64,000 bases of DNA from Sphingopyxis sp. USTB-05 (GTDB taxonomy: Bacteria; Pseudomonadota; Alphaproteobacteria; Sphingomonadales; Sphingomonadaceae), in the NCBI RefSeq assembly GCF_023822045.1, contig NZ_CP084712.1, positions 248,001 through 312,000 of the forward strand, given 5' to 3'. The notes under the pieces are model-generated. The model was given only the letters and a program-made list of their open reading frames with translations. It had not been told where the DNA came from and did not search any database. Below, piece by piece: positions 40,378 through 48,890 of this stretch. The translations under genes were made by a program, and so were the position numbers. Position 1 is the stretch's first letter, and every line of letters starts with the position of its first letter.

Positions 40378-41166
40378 ATGACCGATGTTCCGACAGCGTT
40401 TCGAGGCCTTTGGCAACGGCAGGTTATCACTGCACCGGGCTACCGGGACGAGACAACCAAGGTGTTCTGGCTGCAAACGGACCGTTGGTTTGTGGATTTG
40501 CGGGTGCCTGAGGGCGTGTTGGCCATCGATGCAGAGAGCCTGTCGCAATGTTCCAAGGAACAACTGTTGCAATTAGCCGATGTCCAGGCCTTTGTGGGTA
40601 CTCTCACGGTTCGAAATGATATCCTTCACTGGATCCGGATCCACGACCGCCATCCGCCGACAGGAATCCTCGATGAGGCTTATTGCGAAATCCGGAGCAA
40701 TATACTGATCGAGAATGGCATGCATGCCAACTATCAAGAGATATGGGAAAAGCTTACGCCCCGTCAGGCGCCAACCGAGGCTTTTCTTCTCGACGATGGC
40801 GGCTTTCATACGGGCGTCCTGGTAATGGTCGGCGACCACCTGATGGAGTTTGTCGTCTCCGCGGACGCTGCCCCGGCTTTTGCAGCGAGCTCTCAAGGCG
40901 TCTCGAGCGAACTGGTTTGCGGCCGCAGGCCCGAGGTCGAGGCCTGGCTGGGTGATCGGGTCCGTTATGCGCGTCGATCATCGACCGGGGAGTGGGAGAC
41001 GGTGGTAGCGTCATTGCCATGGCTCGTGGGGAAGGCGTTCTCCGTTGAGCTATTCGACGCGGACGATCAATGTGCAACGCGAACGGCACGGCTCAGCGAC
41101 ACTCGGGATTGCTGGCGAGCGGCAACCATAGCCGCCGGACTGCAACCCGATGGTGACGAAACCTAG
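40378..41166 (+). CDS. Conserved-looking hypothetical, possible HRI1/lipocalin-like beta barrel
   Basis: 262 residues without signal peptide or membrane segment. It begins MTDVPTAFRGLWQRQVITAP, followed by ETTKVFWLQTDRWFVDLRVP; Trp/Phe-rich paired strands recur (LHWIRIHDRHPPTGILDEA, GEWETVVASLPWLVGKAF). This suggests a two-lobed beta-barrel small-molecule-binding protein such as the HRI1-like family, but that is a weak match from memory. It is the third gene of the right-hand operon (48 bp after MFS). Its stop overlaps the convergent NikR-like gene by four bases. Confidence 0.6.
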   Translation: MTDVPTAFRGLWQRQVITAPGYRDETTKVFWLQTDRWFVDLRVPEGVLAIDAESLSQCSKEQLLQLADVQAFVGTLTVRNDILHWIRIHDRHPPTGILDEAYCEIRSNILIENGMHANYQEIWEKLTPRQAPTEAFLLDDGGFHTGVLVMVGDHLMEFVVSADAAPAFAASSQGVSSELVCGRRPEVEAWLGDRVRYARRSSTGEWETVVASLPWLVGKAFSVELFDADDQCATRTARLSDTRDCWRAATIAAGLQPDGDET

Positions 41167-41696
41167 CGGCGCGCCGTTCGCCCTCGTCCGCTCGCTCTCG
41201 TCTTTTCGGAATGAAGGGGAGGGAGCAACGCGGTGGTAATGGTCAAGCAAATCTGGTGCACCCCGCGGATACCGCGAAGCTCGTCGCACAGACTCCGTAT
41301 CCGGGCTCCCGGCCCTTGGACGAGAAGTACCTCGAGCGACTCATCATTTTCCAGAAAGACGTGCTGGGAGGAAATAACCTCTTTCAGAAATGCTAGCTGG
41401 GTTTGAGCGAGGGATTCCCTTACCCGGCCGCTTTCAGCGCGGTAAACCAACGTGATCGTTCCCGCCACTACTGAGTCCACATGCGTTGAATTATATTCCG
41501 CGACCTCATTCCGTAGCAGCTCTGCTATGATTTGCGAACGGTTCGAGAGTCCTCTCTCGGCCATCATCCTGTCCAGCTGTTCAAGCAATCTGCTGGGCAA
41601 GCTCATGCTCAGCCGGCCGAGAGTGCCGTTGCTGAACCCTTGCGCGTCGTCGCTGGCAGGACTCTTTGTCATGCGATCAAGTTCTTTCCATCCCAT
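41163..41696 (-). CDS. NikR-fold ribbon-helix-helix regulator lacking the nickel site
   Basis: 177 residues. N-terminal RHH: GRLSMSLPSRLLEQLDRMMA and GLSNRSQIIAELLRNEV. C-terminal ACT-like domain: VVAGTITLVYRAESGRVRE and LEVLLVQGPGARIRSLCDEL. Aligned to E. coli NikR, the Ni ligands His76, His87, His89 and Cys95 become Leu101, His112, Phe114 and Ser120, so only one remains. It is probably a repressor responding to another ligand. It lies between the right-hand oxygenase operon and the dehydrogenase gene. The start may be 41672 instead (MTKSPASD). The basic C-terminal tail is extra relative to NikR. Confidence 0.85.
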   Translation of the reverse strand: MGWKELDRMTKSPASDDAQGFSNGTLGRLSMSLPSRLLEQLDRMMAERGLSNRSQIIAELLRNEVAEYNSTHVDSVVAGTITLVYRAESGRVRESLAQTQLAFLKEVISSQHVFLENDESLEVLLVQGPGARIRSLCDELRGIRGVHQICLTITTALLPPLHSEKTRASGRGRTARR

Positions 41697-41799
41697 TCTT
41701 CATCTTGCGGAGTCATCGCAGATTTTCCTTCCGTCGGTCAATGCGGCTGAAACTCGGACGGCAGAAAATCAAGGCCAATTTTCAATGGCATCTGGCAAA

Positions 41800-41827
41800 A
41801 TAACATCTTTATCAATTTTCGTAATAC
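41800..41827. promoter_or_regulatory. NikR-type half-site upstream of the aldehyde dehydrogenase
   Basis: A perfect GTAATAC half-site (41821-41827) preceded by TTTTC, as in operator 2. The left half (ATAACAT) is poorly matched. It lies 84 bp upstream of the dehydrogenase start and about 105 bp from the regulator start, so it could serve both divergent genes. Confidence 0.45.
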
Positions 41828-41910
41828 GGATAGGTCTTGATTTCCATCGTTGCAGATGGCCGGCAGCCTTCCGGCGTCGGAAACCAGGATAGAATTTCGA
41901 GGGGCCAGAA

Positions 41911-43326
41911 ATGCAGGATTGCTCTTCATTTTACATTGATGGTGTCTGGCAGAAGCCGCAGGGCAGCGAGAAATTCACTGCGATTAATCCGGCCACGGAA
42001 ATGCAGTCCGGCACAGTTGCGCTTGCGAACAAGCAGGACGTCGACAGCGCCGTTTCGGCAGCGAACCGAGCGTTCGAATCGTTTTCGGCGACAAGTCGGA
42101 ACGAGAGGCTCGAATTGCTCGAAGCCATCCTTGTCCAGTACGATCGTCGGACTGATAATCTGGCGATTGCCGTGCGGGAAGAGATGGGCGCACCGAAAAC
42201 ACTCGCCGAAGAGGCGCATGTCACTTCCGGCCGCTTAAACATCGCGACTGCGATCGATATCCTCCGAAAGTTCGATTTTGAAGAACGGGTGGGTACCGCG
42301 CTTATCTGCAAGGAACCGATCGGTCCTTGTGCCCTCATCACGCCATGGAACTGGCCGCTCAGCCAGACGACGCTGAAACTTGGCGCGGCGCTCGCTGCGG
42401 GCTGCACGGTAGTGCTCAAACCCTCCGAGCATGCGTGCTTTTCGGCCAGGATTCTTGCGGAGATATTCCACGACGCCGGCACGCCGCCGGGTGTTTTCAA
42501 CATGATCTATGGTATCGGGGAGGCCGGTGCGGCGCTAGCCGAACATCCGGATATTGCGATGGTTTCCTTCACCGGTTCCACCCGGGCCGGGGTCGACGTG
42601 GCCCGAAGAGCGGCATTCAGCGTCAAGCGCGTCACACAGGAACTGGGAGGAAAATCGCCCAACATCATCCTCGATGACGCAGATTTCGAAACGGCTGTGA
42701 TCGAGGGGACTGAAGCGGTCATGTCCAATTCCGGTCAAACCTGTGTTGCGCCCACCAGAATGCTCGTGCCGGCGCACCGCATGGAACAAGTGAAAGCGCT
42801 GATTGCGGCTGTAGCCGACCAGTTTATCGTCGACGATCCTGCCAAGCCGGACACTTTTCTGGGTCCGGTCGTCTCCCGCGCGCAATGGGAACGTGTTCAG
42901 ACGCTCATCGCCAGCGGCATTGACGAGGGCGCTTCCTTGGTGATCGGTGGGTTGGGAAGGCCCCCGCACCTCGACAAGGGATGGTTCGTACGCCCCACTG
43001 TCTTCGCCGACGTTGAACCGGACATGGAAATTGCTCGTGTGGAAATTTTCGGGCCAGTCTTGTCGATTTTGTCATATCGGGACGAAGAACACGCGATAGC
43101 GCTCGCCAACGACACCAACTACGGCCTCGCCGCAAGGGTCCAAGGGTCGCCGGAGCGTTCTGCAAGGGTCGCTAGAAGGCTACGCAGCGGGTTTGTCAGC
43201 GTGAACGGCGCGCCCTGGAGCAGCGCATTGCCTTTTGGCGGTTACAAGCAATCTGGAAACGGCCGGGAAGGTGGAGCTATGGGCCTCGCGGAGTATCTCG
43301 AAGTTAAAACCTTGGCCGGCGCTTGA
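41911..43326 (+). CDS. NAD(P)-dependent aldehyde dehydrogenase
   Basis: A 471-residue ALDH-superfamily enzyme oxidising an aldehyde to the acid. Catalytic residues by count: Asn147 (TPWNWP), Lys170 (LKPSEH), Glu244 (QELGGKSPN) and nucleophile Cys278 (NSGQTCVAP). The length and the NYGLAARVQGSPERSARVARRL region fit the family well. The substrate is not defined by the sequence. Its place between the NikR-like regulator and a guanidinium exporter suggests a semialdehyde left after guanidine loss. The start at 41911 has GAGGGG 8-10 bp upstream. Confidence 0.93.
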   Translation: MQDCSSFYIDGVWQKPQGSEKFTAINPATEMQSGTVALANKQDVDSAVSAANRAFESFSATSRNERLELLEAILVQYDRRTDNLAIAVREEMGAPKTLAEEAHVTSGRLNIATAIDILRKFDFEERVGTALICKEPIGPCALITPWNWPLSQTTLKLGAALAAGCTVVLKPSEHACFSARILAEIFHDAGTPPGVFNMIYGIGEAGAALAEHPDIAMVSFTGSTRAGVDVARRAAFSVKRVTQELGGKSPNIILDDADFETAVIEGTEAVMSNSGQTCVAPTRMLVPAHRMEQVKALIAAVADQFIVDDPAKPDTFLGPVVSRAQWERVQTLIASGIDEGASLVIGGLGRPPHLDKGWFVRPTVFADVEPDMEIARVEIFGPVLSILSYRDEEHAIALANDTNYGLAARVQGSPERSARVARRLRSGFVSVNGAPWSSALPFGGYKQSGNGREGGAMGLAEYLEVKTLAGA

Positions 43327-43498
43327 GGTTGATGAACTCTGCGGTCCTGAAGGTCATTGAAAAACTAAAATCTGCGCGCGTTCATCGATGCAAGCAGTCT
43401 TGGAAGAATCGATTTTGTGTGCGGGGTCGAGCGAACGCGTCCGGCTAACCCGATACTGCGATCGAAGCTCGGTGTCGAAAATCCCATTGGGAGGGCTT

Positions 43499-43819
43499 AT
43501 GGCGTGGGTAATGTTAGGTGTGGCTGGTCTCTTGGAGGTGGTTTGGACCTATTTCATGAAGCAATCGGACGGCTTTACTCGAATGACGCCATCCGCAATC
43601 ACGATATTGACGATGATTGCAAGTTTCTCACTGCTTTCCATGTCGATGAAAACGCTACCACTGGGGACGGCCTATACCGTCTGGACAGGTATTGGAGCCG
43701 TTGGTGCGTTCTTGGTAGGAATAATCGTGCTCGGTGAAGAGGTTAGCCCGTTGCGCGTCTTGGCAGCTTCGCTGATAGTCAGCGGGCTTGTCATCATGAA
43801 GTTTTCGGCTGCAAGCTGA
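43499..43819 (+). CDS. sugE: SMR-family guanidinium exporter, Gdx/SugE type
   Basis: A 106-residue protein with four membrane helices, working as an antiparallel dimer in the inner membrane. The Gdx residue set is present: Glu13 (LLEVVW), Trp16, Ser42, Tyr59 and Trp62 within LPLGTAYTVWTGIGAVG. This set distinguishes guanidinium/H+ exchangers from polyaromatic-cation Qac/EmrE pumps. It starts 172 bp after the ALDH stop with GGGAGGG just upstream. I see no guanidine riboswitch in the gap, so control is probably by the upstream regulator. It is likely co-transcribed with the ALDH gene. Confidence 0.88.
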   Translation: MAWVMLGVAGLLEVVWTYFMKQSDGFTRMTPSAITILTMIASFSLLSMSMKTLPLGTAYTVWTGIGAVGAFLVGIIVLGEEVSPLRVLAASLIVSGLVIMKFSAAS

Positions 43820-43873
43820 AGTTCGCGGCGAACGAAGCGATGGATGACTTTGCCTGCCAACGTTGGAGACTGG

Positions 43874-43942
43874 CCTGACGTGATGGCATGGACGGCCCCT
43901 GCACCAGCGTAGCTGTGCAATGATGCGGCCGTTGTAGGTCCA
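43874..43942. repeat. Left 69-bp inverted repeat of the IS1111-like element
   Basis: Perfectly matches the reverse complement of 45246-45314 over 69 bases. Just inside, gtcca-tgtg-tggac (43938-43951) forms a small hairpin present only on this side. Confidence 0.9.
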
Positions 43943-44208
43943 TGTGTGGACGACCCCTGCGGCGCAAGAGCTTTTGTTTAATGATGAGCACCGGTCGGGT
44001 GCATCCATGTGTTCGGCCTGTTCGCGCAGCGCCGCATGGCTGCTGGCCCTGATGAAGTCCGCAGGCAGGCTCCCTAATCACGTCATCGCGCTCGAAGCGC
44101 TGTGACCCCCTGGGTTTTGCCGACCCCCGGTCTGACCGGTTTGTCATCACTACTCAGCTACTCCTACGCCATCCTCTCGCTGGCGTTACCCAGCAGCGGG
44201 GAAGACGG

Positions 44209-45228
44209 TCATGCGGCCGGCGCCGCGTAGACTTCTTTGCGCGACATCACCGCCCAAGCAATGCGTGCTGTCTTGTTGGCGAGCGCGACTGTCGCGATCT
44301 TCGCAGGCTTGCGCTCCAGGAGCTGTGCCATCCAAGGCTGCCGATCGCCGTTTTTGCGTGTCATACGCATCACCGCTGTTGCGCCGACCACAAGCTGCCG
44401 CCGCAAATAGCCATCTCCCTGCTTCGTGATCCCACCCAAGCGCTCCTTGCCGCCAGAGCTGTTAGCTCGAGGCGTCAGTCCTAGCCATGCCGCGAACTGG
44501 CGGCCGGATCGGAACAGCGACGCATCTGGCACCGCGGCCGACATCGCTGACGCGGTAATCGGGCCGATGCCCGGTATCGTGGCGAGCCGCCGGCTTGTCT
44601 CGTCAGCGCGGTGCCACGCGAGAATCTGCGCTTCCAACCTGTCGATCTCGCTGGCGAGCGCCCTCATCTGGGCAGCGAGTCCGCGCAAGGCGGAACGAGC
44701 GTGAGCGGGCAGCTCATCTTCTCGCTCATGCAGGGCTTTGAGCATCGCGGTAACACCGCCGGCGCCCATCCCTGTCACAATGCCATACTCAGCCAAGTGC
44801 CCTCGCAAGGCGTTGATGAGCATGGTCCGCTGCCGCACCAACAGGTCGCGGCTCTTGTGAAGCATGAGCACCGCCTGCTGTTCAACCGACTTTACCGCAA
44901 CGAACCGCATCGTCGGGCGCGTCACTGCTTCGCAGATCGCCTCGGCATCTGCTGCATCAGTCTTCCCGCGCTTCACATATGGCTTCACGTAGGCGGGCGG
45001 CATAAGCCGGACTTCGTGGCCCAATGCGATCAGCTCGCGAGCCCAATGGTGCGCGGATGCGCACGCTTCCATGCCGACCACGCAGCCTGGAAGGTCGGTG
45101 AAGAAGCCGATCACCTCCGCGCGCCTCAACTTCCGCCGCACCAGGACGGCTCCGTCGCTACCGATCGCATGTACCTGAAAAACGTTCTTCGCCAAATCTA
45201 ATCCGACGGTGGCAACCTCCTGCTTCAT
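44209..45228 (-). CDS. IS110-family transposase, IS1111-like
   Basis: 339 residues. DEDD domain: VGLDLAKNVFQVHAIG (Asp), VVGMEACASAHHWAREL (Glu) and GKTDAADAEAICEA (Asp pair). C-terminal Tnp20: LATIPGIGPITASAMSAAVPD and the RANSSGGKERLGGITKQGDGYLRR block typical of IS1111-type enzymes. It is unrelated in detail to the 430-residue IS110 transposases at 16519 and 31493. Intact. Confidence 0.93.
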   Translation of the reverse strand: MKQEVATVGLDLAKNVFQVHAIGSDGAVLVRRKLRRAEVIGFFTDLPGCVVGMEACASAHHWARELIALGHEVRLMPPAYVKPYVKRGKTDAADAEAICEAVTRPTMRFVAVKSVEQQAVLMLHKSRDLLVRQRTMLINALRGHLAEYGIVTGMGAGGVTAMLKALHEREDELPAHARSALRGLAAQMRALASEIDRLEAQILAWHRADETSRRLATIPGIGPITASAMSAAVPDASLFRSGRQFAAWLGLTPRANSSGGKERLGGITKQGDGYLRRQLVVGATAVMRMTRKNGDRQPWMAQLLERKPAKIATVALANKTARIAWAVMSRKEVYAAPAA

Positions 45229-45245
45229 ATGACGACTCCTAGACG

Positions 45246-45314
45246 TGGACCTACAACGGCCGCATCATTGCACAGCTACGCTGGTGCAGGGGCCGTCCAT
45301 GCCATCACGTCAGG
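45246..45314. repeat. Right 69-bp inverted repeat of the IS1111-like element
   Basis: Reverse complement of 43874-43942 without mismatch; lies 17 bp upstream of the transposase start codon. Confidence 0.9.
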
Positions 45315-45549
45315 TCACGTCAAGATCCAGCGAAAACTCATCCAGACCTTCCCGGGCCGCGACGGTTCGCGCGAGGTGCAAGGCGGTCGCCATGTCGCCG
45401 AGAAGGGCATAGGCGTAGGAACAGGCGGCGATGGCGCGAGGATCATCATTCTCCGCGCCGGAAATGGAAGCCAGGACGTGTAACGCATCGATGGGGCGGC
45501 GTTGGCGAAGCAGCGCCGCCCCTTGATGCAGGCGATCAATGATCTCCAT
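45315..45549 (-). pseudogene. TPR-like gene fragment truncated by the IS element
   Basis: Starts at 45549 with MEIIDRLHQGAALLRQRRPI and reads a helix pair of tetratricopeptide type (AIAACSYAYALLGDMATALHLARTVAAREG) before running into the IS repeat. It follows the TBDR stop by 22 bp on the same strand, so it was a TBDR-coupled second gene. The other side of the IS (43820-43873) could encode a short tail, but I cannot show continuity. Confidence 0.6.
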
Positions 45550-45571
45550 TTAAAGCAATGCGAATGGCAAC

Positions 45572-47998
45572 TTAATAGTCATACCCAATTCTAATGCCGA
45601 TCGTCGCCGGCGTCTGCACCTGATTTGAGATGCCACGGGGATCGAAGATCAGAAGATTTCTGGAACTGAGCACTCCGCGTGTGTTGGTGATATTATCGGC
45701 AAAGATTGTAGCCCGCCACCGGTCTTTTGAAATCCCTATGGAAGCGTTGGCCATCAAGAAGGACGGGAGTGTGACGCTTGACGCGGGTTGAAGCTCCGTG
45801 GTCGTGTTGCTACGCCAATTTGCTCCTGCCTGAAGACTAAGCTCATAACCTCCGGCGAGCGGCTGTTCGTATGTGCTGCTGAAGCTGGCCAGATGATGGG
45901 GCGTTCCGGGGAGGCGCCGACCTGCCACCCCAAAGATGGCGCCGCCCACACTGACATCGCGCGTCAGCTCCGCATCATTATAGGAATAGGTCGCGGCAAC
46001 GGTGAGCCCAGGCGCCAAGCGAAGCCTGCTCTCGAAATCGACGCCTCTCGAGCGTGCTTTCGAACCATTGACGACAGCTGGAAGGAACGCGATCGGCGTC
46101 GTGATATTTACCTGGGGCTTCTGCCAGTCGATCCAGTAAAATGATGCCGAAAAATCGAACGCGGAACTTGGCCTGCCCTTGAAGCCGACCTCATAATTGT
46201 TGACCTTGTCAGGATCGAAAAACTGGAAAATGGGGGGTACGCCAAACGGGCCGGTTAGCGGCACGCCATTTGCGCCACCTCGGCGTTGGCCTTGAGAGAA
46301 TGTGCCGAAAATCAGCAAGCCCGGATTCACTTCATACGATGTGTTCAGCTTGAAAAGCTTGCTCGTTTTGCTGGTCTTCGCCGCTCCGGTGCTCGTCCCC
46401 AGCGGGTCATCCCCGAACTGGGAGCAGAACACCCCGCAAATCGGTTGCTGGTTTATGGTGGTGATATCCAGCTTTTGATTGTACAGTCGGGCGCCGCCGG
46501 TGATCTGCCATTTCGGAGTGATATGGTAGGTCATTTCACCATATAGTGCCGCATCCTTGAACCGAATTGAGCGGCCGTTCAGGAATGCGAGATCGGTGCC
46601 GGTGGGAATCCCGAGCGCCTCCGAAAACTGCGTAAAGCCGGCAATGGAATCTTCCTGCAGGAAGCGGTTCTTTTGGCGCATGTAGAACGCGCCTATCGAG
46701 TAAGAAAATTTTGTATCACCGTTCGAGACGAGGCGAAGCTCCTGAATCTCGCCTTTATCCTTCGACATCCGTCGGCTTCCGGTCGAGAGGCGCGGATATC
46801 CGGAATATAGAAAAGCCAGGCTTTTCTGATAAGGCGCAGATGCGTCGGTAATCGAGTCGACGTCGTTGCGGTACCACGATGTTGTGGATGTCAGTGTCGC
46901 AAAGCCGAAATCATAGGAAGCTTCGAGAGAAGCCAGATCGACGTTGCGTTCATATGGTTGTGGCAGGAAGGCGCCTGTTTCATACTGATCGAAGACGGCC
47001 GGGAAGGCTGCATCAAATCTGTCGTTGAGGAAACCCGGCGAATTGACCGATGAGTAGCTCGTCGGACCGGTGGTGCCGGGATATTCATCGTAATTGTTCG
47101 CATTGGCCGTCTCGTGCTGATGCTGATAGGTCAGCAAGAGCTTGAGGCCCTCATTCTCGTACAAAAGGGACGGGCGCACATAGTACATTTCCGCCTTGTT
47201 TATGTCCCGTTCCGAGCGCGAGACGGGCAAGCTGTGGATAAGGTCGCCGGGAGTCTCCAGTACGGGAATGCCATTGGCATCGAGCTGAAAAAGATGCTTG
47301 GCGTCGATGAAGCCGGCCTGACGACTATAACCGGCCGAGACCCGAGCTGCAAAGCGATCGCTCAGCGGCAGGTTGGCCACAGCATCAGCAGAGAAATTTG
47401 GCGAGCCGGCGTGTTTCGTCTGGCTTAGCTGCGTGGTGAGTTTGAAAGCGGCCCTTTTCAGATCAGGCTCGTTGAGCAATATTCGAACGGTGCCCCCGAT
47501 AGACGAAAGACCATAGAGTGAAGCTTGGGGGCCGCGGAGCACTTCGATTCGCTTGACGTCCATGAGTCGCAGATTCACGAAGGTCGGTGTCTCGTTCACG
47601 TAAGTCGAGACGGGCGGAAGCGTTGGCAGTGGCGAGTCTCCGGTGGCTGTCCCATCGTCGAGATTCAAACCATGGATGATGAAACTGTTGTTCGCGCCGC
47701 CATTGCGGATGCTCGTACCGGTGTAGACCATGCCCGGTACGGACCGGGCGAGTGCCGAAAAGTCGCTCGTGCCGCTCTTCTCGAGATCGGCTCCGCTGAT
47801 CGCCGAGATATTGATCGGGGTCTTCAATGCCGTGGTATCGCGGCGGGACGCGGTTACCACGATCTCGGACGGATCGGATGCATCAGCTGGCGATGGCGTG
47901 GACTGGGCGGCCGCAGGCGCTGCGATAATCGTTGTGAGCAACATTCCCAGAGCGGAACCGCTGCTGAGGAAAGCTGCGCGGCTGAGCTTATTGTGCAT
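45572..47998 (-). CDS. TonB-dependent outer-membrane receptor
   Basis: 808 residues. The start at 47998 (MHNKLSRAAF) has GGGGG upstream and gives a signal peptide ending APAAAAQ. The plug domain opens with the TonB box SEIVVTASRRDTTALKTPIN and includes SVPGMVYTGTS, VKRIEVLRGPQASLYG and GGTVRILLNEP. The barrel ends in the usual aromatic terminus IGIRIGYDY. This is the sphingomonad-type receptor family (CirA/FepA-like), which often imports organic substrates rather than siderophores. A GTATTAC half-site lies upstream (48211), linking it to the NikR-like regulator. Confidence 0.92.
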   Translation of the reverse strand: MHNKLSRAAFLSSGSALGMLLTTIIAAPAAAQSTPSPADASDPSEIVVTASRRDTTALKTPINISAISGADLEKSGTSDFSALARSVPGMVYTGTSIRNGGANNSFIIHGLNLDDGTATGDSPLPTLPPVSTYVNETPTFVNLRLMDVKRIEVLRGPQASLYGLSSIGGTVRILLNEPDLKRAAFKLTTQLSQTKHAGSPNFSADAVANLPLSDRFAARVSAGYSRQAGFIDAKHLFQLDANGIPVLETPGDLIHSLPVSRSERDINKAEMYYVRPSLLYENEGLKLLLTYQHQHETANANNYDEYPGTTGPTSYSSVNSPGFLNDRFDAAFPAVFDQYETGAFLPQPYERNVDLASLEASYDFGFATLTSTTSWYRNDVDSITDASAPYQKSLAFLYSGYPRLSTGSRRMSKDKGEIQELRLVSNGDTKFSYSIGAFYMRQKNRFLQEDSIAGFTQFSEALGIPTGTDLAFLNGRSIRFKDAALYGEMTYHITPKWQITGGARLYNQKLDITTINQQPICGVFCSQFGDDPLGTSTGAAKTSKTSKLFKLNTSYEVNPGLLIFGTFSQGQRRGGANGVPLTGPFGVPPIFQFFDPDKVNNYEVGFKGRPSSAFDFSASFYWIDWQKPQVNITTPIAFLPAVVNGSKARSRGVDFESRLRLAPGLTVAATYSYNDAELTRDVSVGGAIFGVAGRRLPGTPHHLASFSSTYEQPLAGGYELSLQAGANWRSNTTTELQPASSVTLPSFLMANASIGISKDRWRATIFADNITNTRGVLSSRNLLIFDPRGISNQVQTPATIGIRIGYDY

Positions 47999-48210
47999 TG
48001 GTTTTTCCCCCAAATCCTTTTTTGGTCCAGACATAGAACGCATGACAACATGATGCCGCTCTGCTCGACTGAACGTCAGCACCCACTACTCAAGGAACTC
48101 CGGCCGAAAATTTAAGCGCGGCCGGACATTCGCTTGCCTCTCGCCACCTTGTCCCCTGACCTCCTTTCTCGCGTGCGGATGGCATCGAGTGGGAGACAAT
48201 CAAAATGGCA

Positions 48211-48238
48211 GTATTACGATTTGGATAAAAAATCACAC
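48211..48238. promoter_or_regulatory. NikR-type half-site upstream of the TBDR
   Basis: A perfect GTATTAC (48211-48217), then 14 bp, then a weak ATCACAC half. It lies about 210 bp upstream of the TBDR start. Alone it would be unconvincing; together with the sites at 37599, 37817 and 41821 it suggests shared regulation. Confidence 0.35.
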
Positions 48239-48890
48239 CTCATGGACCACGTCAAGGGCTGCCGAAGCCCATCGCCGCCATGATCGAATATGAGGCATCG
48301 TCGGCCCGCCCTTGAGGCGCGAAATTTGAACGGATTTTGCGAGCACTGGCCGGCGGTGCAGCTGCTGCTGGATGCCGATTCACGGTCTCCGCGTGGCCCA
48401 AGGATCGCCCCGGCCGCGCTTTGCTGCGACGCGCTTTTCGCTTGCCGGCATTTTGTGGTTATGCGGGCGGCGAACGTGGTGAGTTGATGGCAAGCGCATT
48501 GGCGTTACGCCGTATCTGCTGAGCGCTGGAGGTCGCCTTGGCACGCCAAGGACCCGAAAGGCATGCGCGGAATGTCTCGGCCCCTGACTTCGGACGTCGC
48601 CGGTTTGGATTCCCTATTTCTGGTCGAGTGTATCAAGCGACATCGTGAAGTGGTCCGGGGGCGACACGTAAAACTGGTCCACCCCGGGTTGTTAAGCGGC
48701 GTTTGTTTCGAGCGTCGGAGTGGCCTTTTGCAAAAGGCCACTCCGACGCTTTTCGCGTAGTCTGCCAGCATGGAAGGTGCGCAGCTGGGCGCCGCTGAGC
48801 GTCTGATCGCGCCGATGGTCGAACGATTCATGGCGGGCGACCGGGAGTTTGGGAAGCAGCGAAAGAGGACTTACCCGATCAAATGAGTGC
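48239..48890. other. Gap of decayed sequence without a supported gene
   Basis: No frame has a recognisable domain. It contains IS-like sequence (near 48655-48690, ggcgacacgtaaaactggtcc), a perfect 38-bp palindrome (48712-48749) and a 38-codon frame at 48770-48886 starting MEGAQLGAAERLIAP of unknown value. It is probably a junction of several old insertions. Confidence 0.45.
48712..48749. repeat. Perfect 38-bp palindrome
   Basis: Two 19-bp arms with no loop: GCGTCGGAGTGGCCTTTTG directly followed by its reverse complement. The next bases are tttt, so transcribed rightwards it would form a very stable hairpin with a short U-run, like an intrinsic terminator. It could also be an IS or recombination site. 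Confidence 0.85.

Larger units (their letters stand above)
43874..45314 (-). mobile_element. IS110-family element (IS1111-like) with 69-bp inverted repeats
   Basis: About 1,441 bp bounded by perfect 69-bp inverted repeats (43874-43942 and 45246-45314), each opening cctgacgtgatggcatgg. Such long perfect repeats are unusual for IS110-family elements, which have none or short subterminal ones, so the repeats may partly be target sequence. The element separates the SugE gene from a truncated TPR-like frame, so it interrupts the oxygenase/TBDR gene set. No obvious target duplication was found. Confidence 0.8.

Noticed and set aside
41163..41696. Annotating the regulator simply as nickel-responsive NikR
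   Set aside because: Three of four nickel ligands are replaced.
43327..43498. Guanidine riboswitch upstream of sugE
   Set aside because: I looked for ykkC, mini-ykkC (ACGR loops) and guanidine-III features and saw none convincing.
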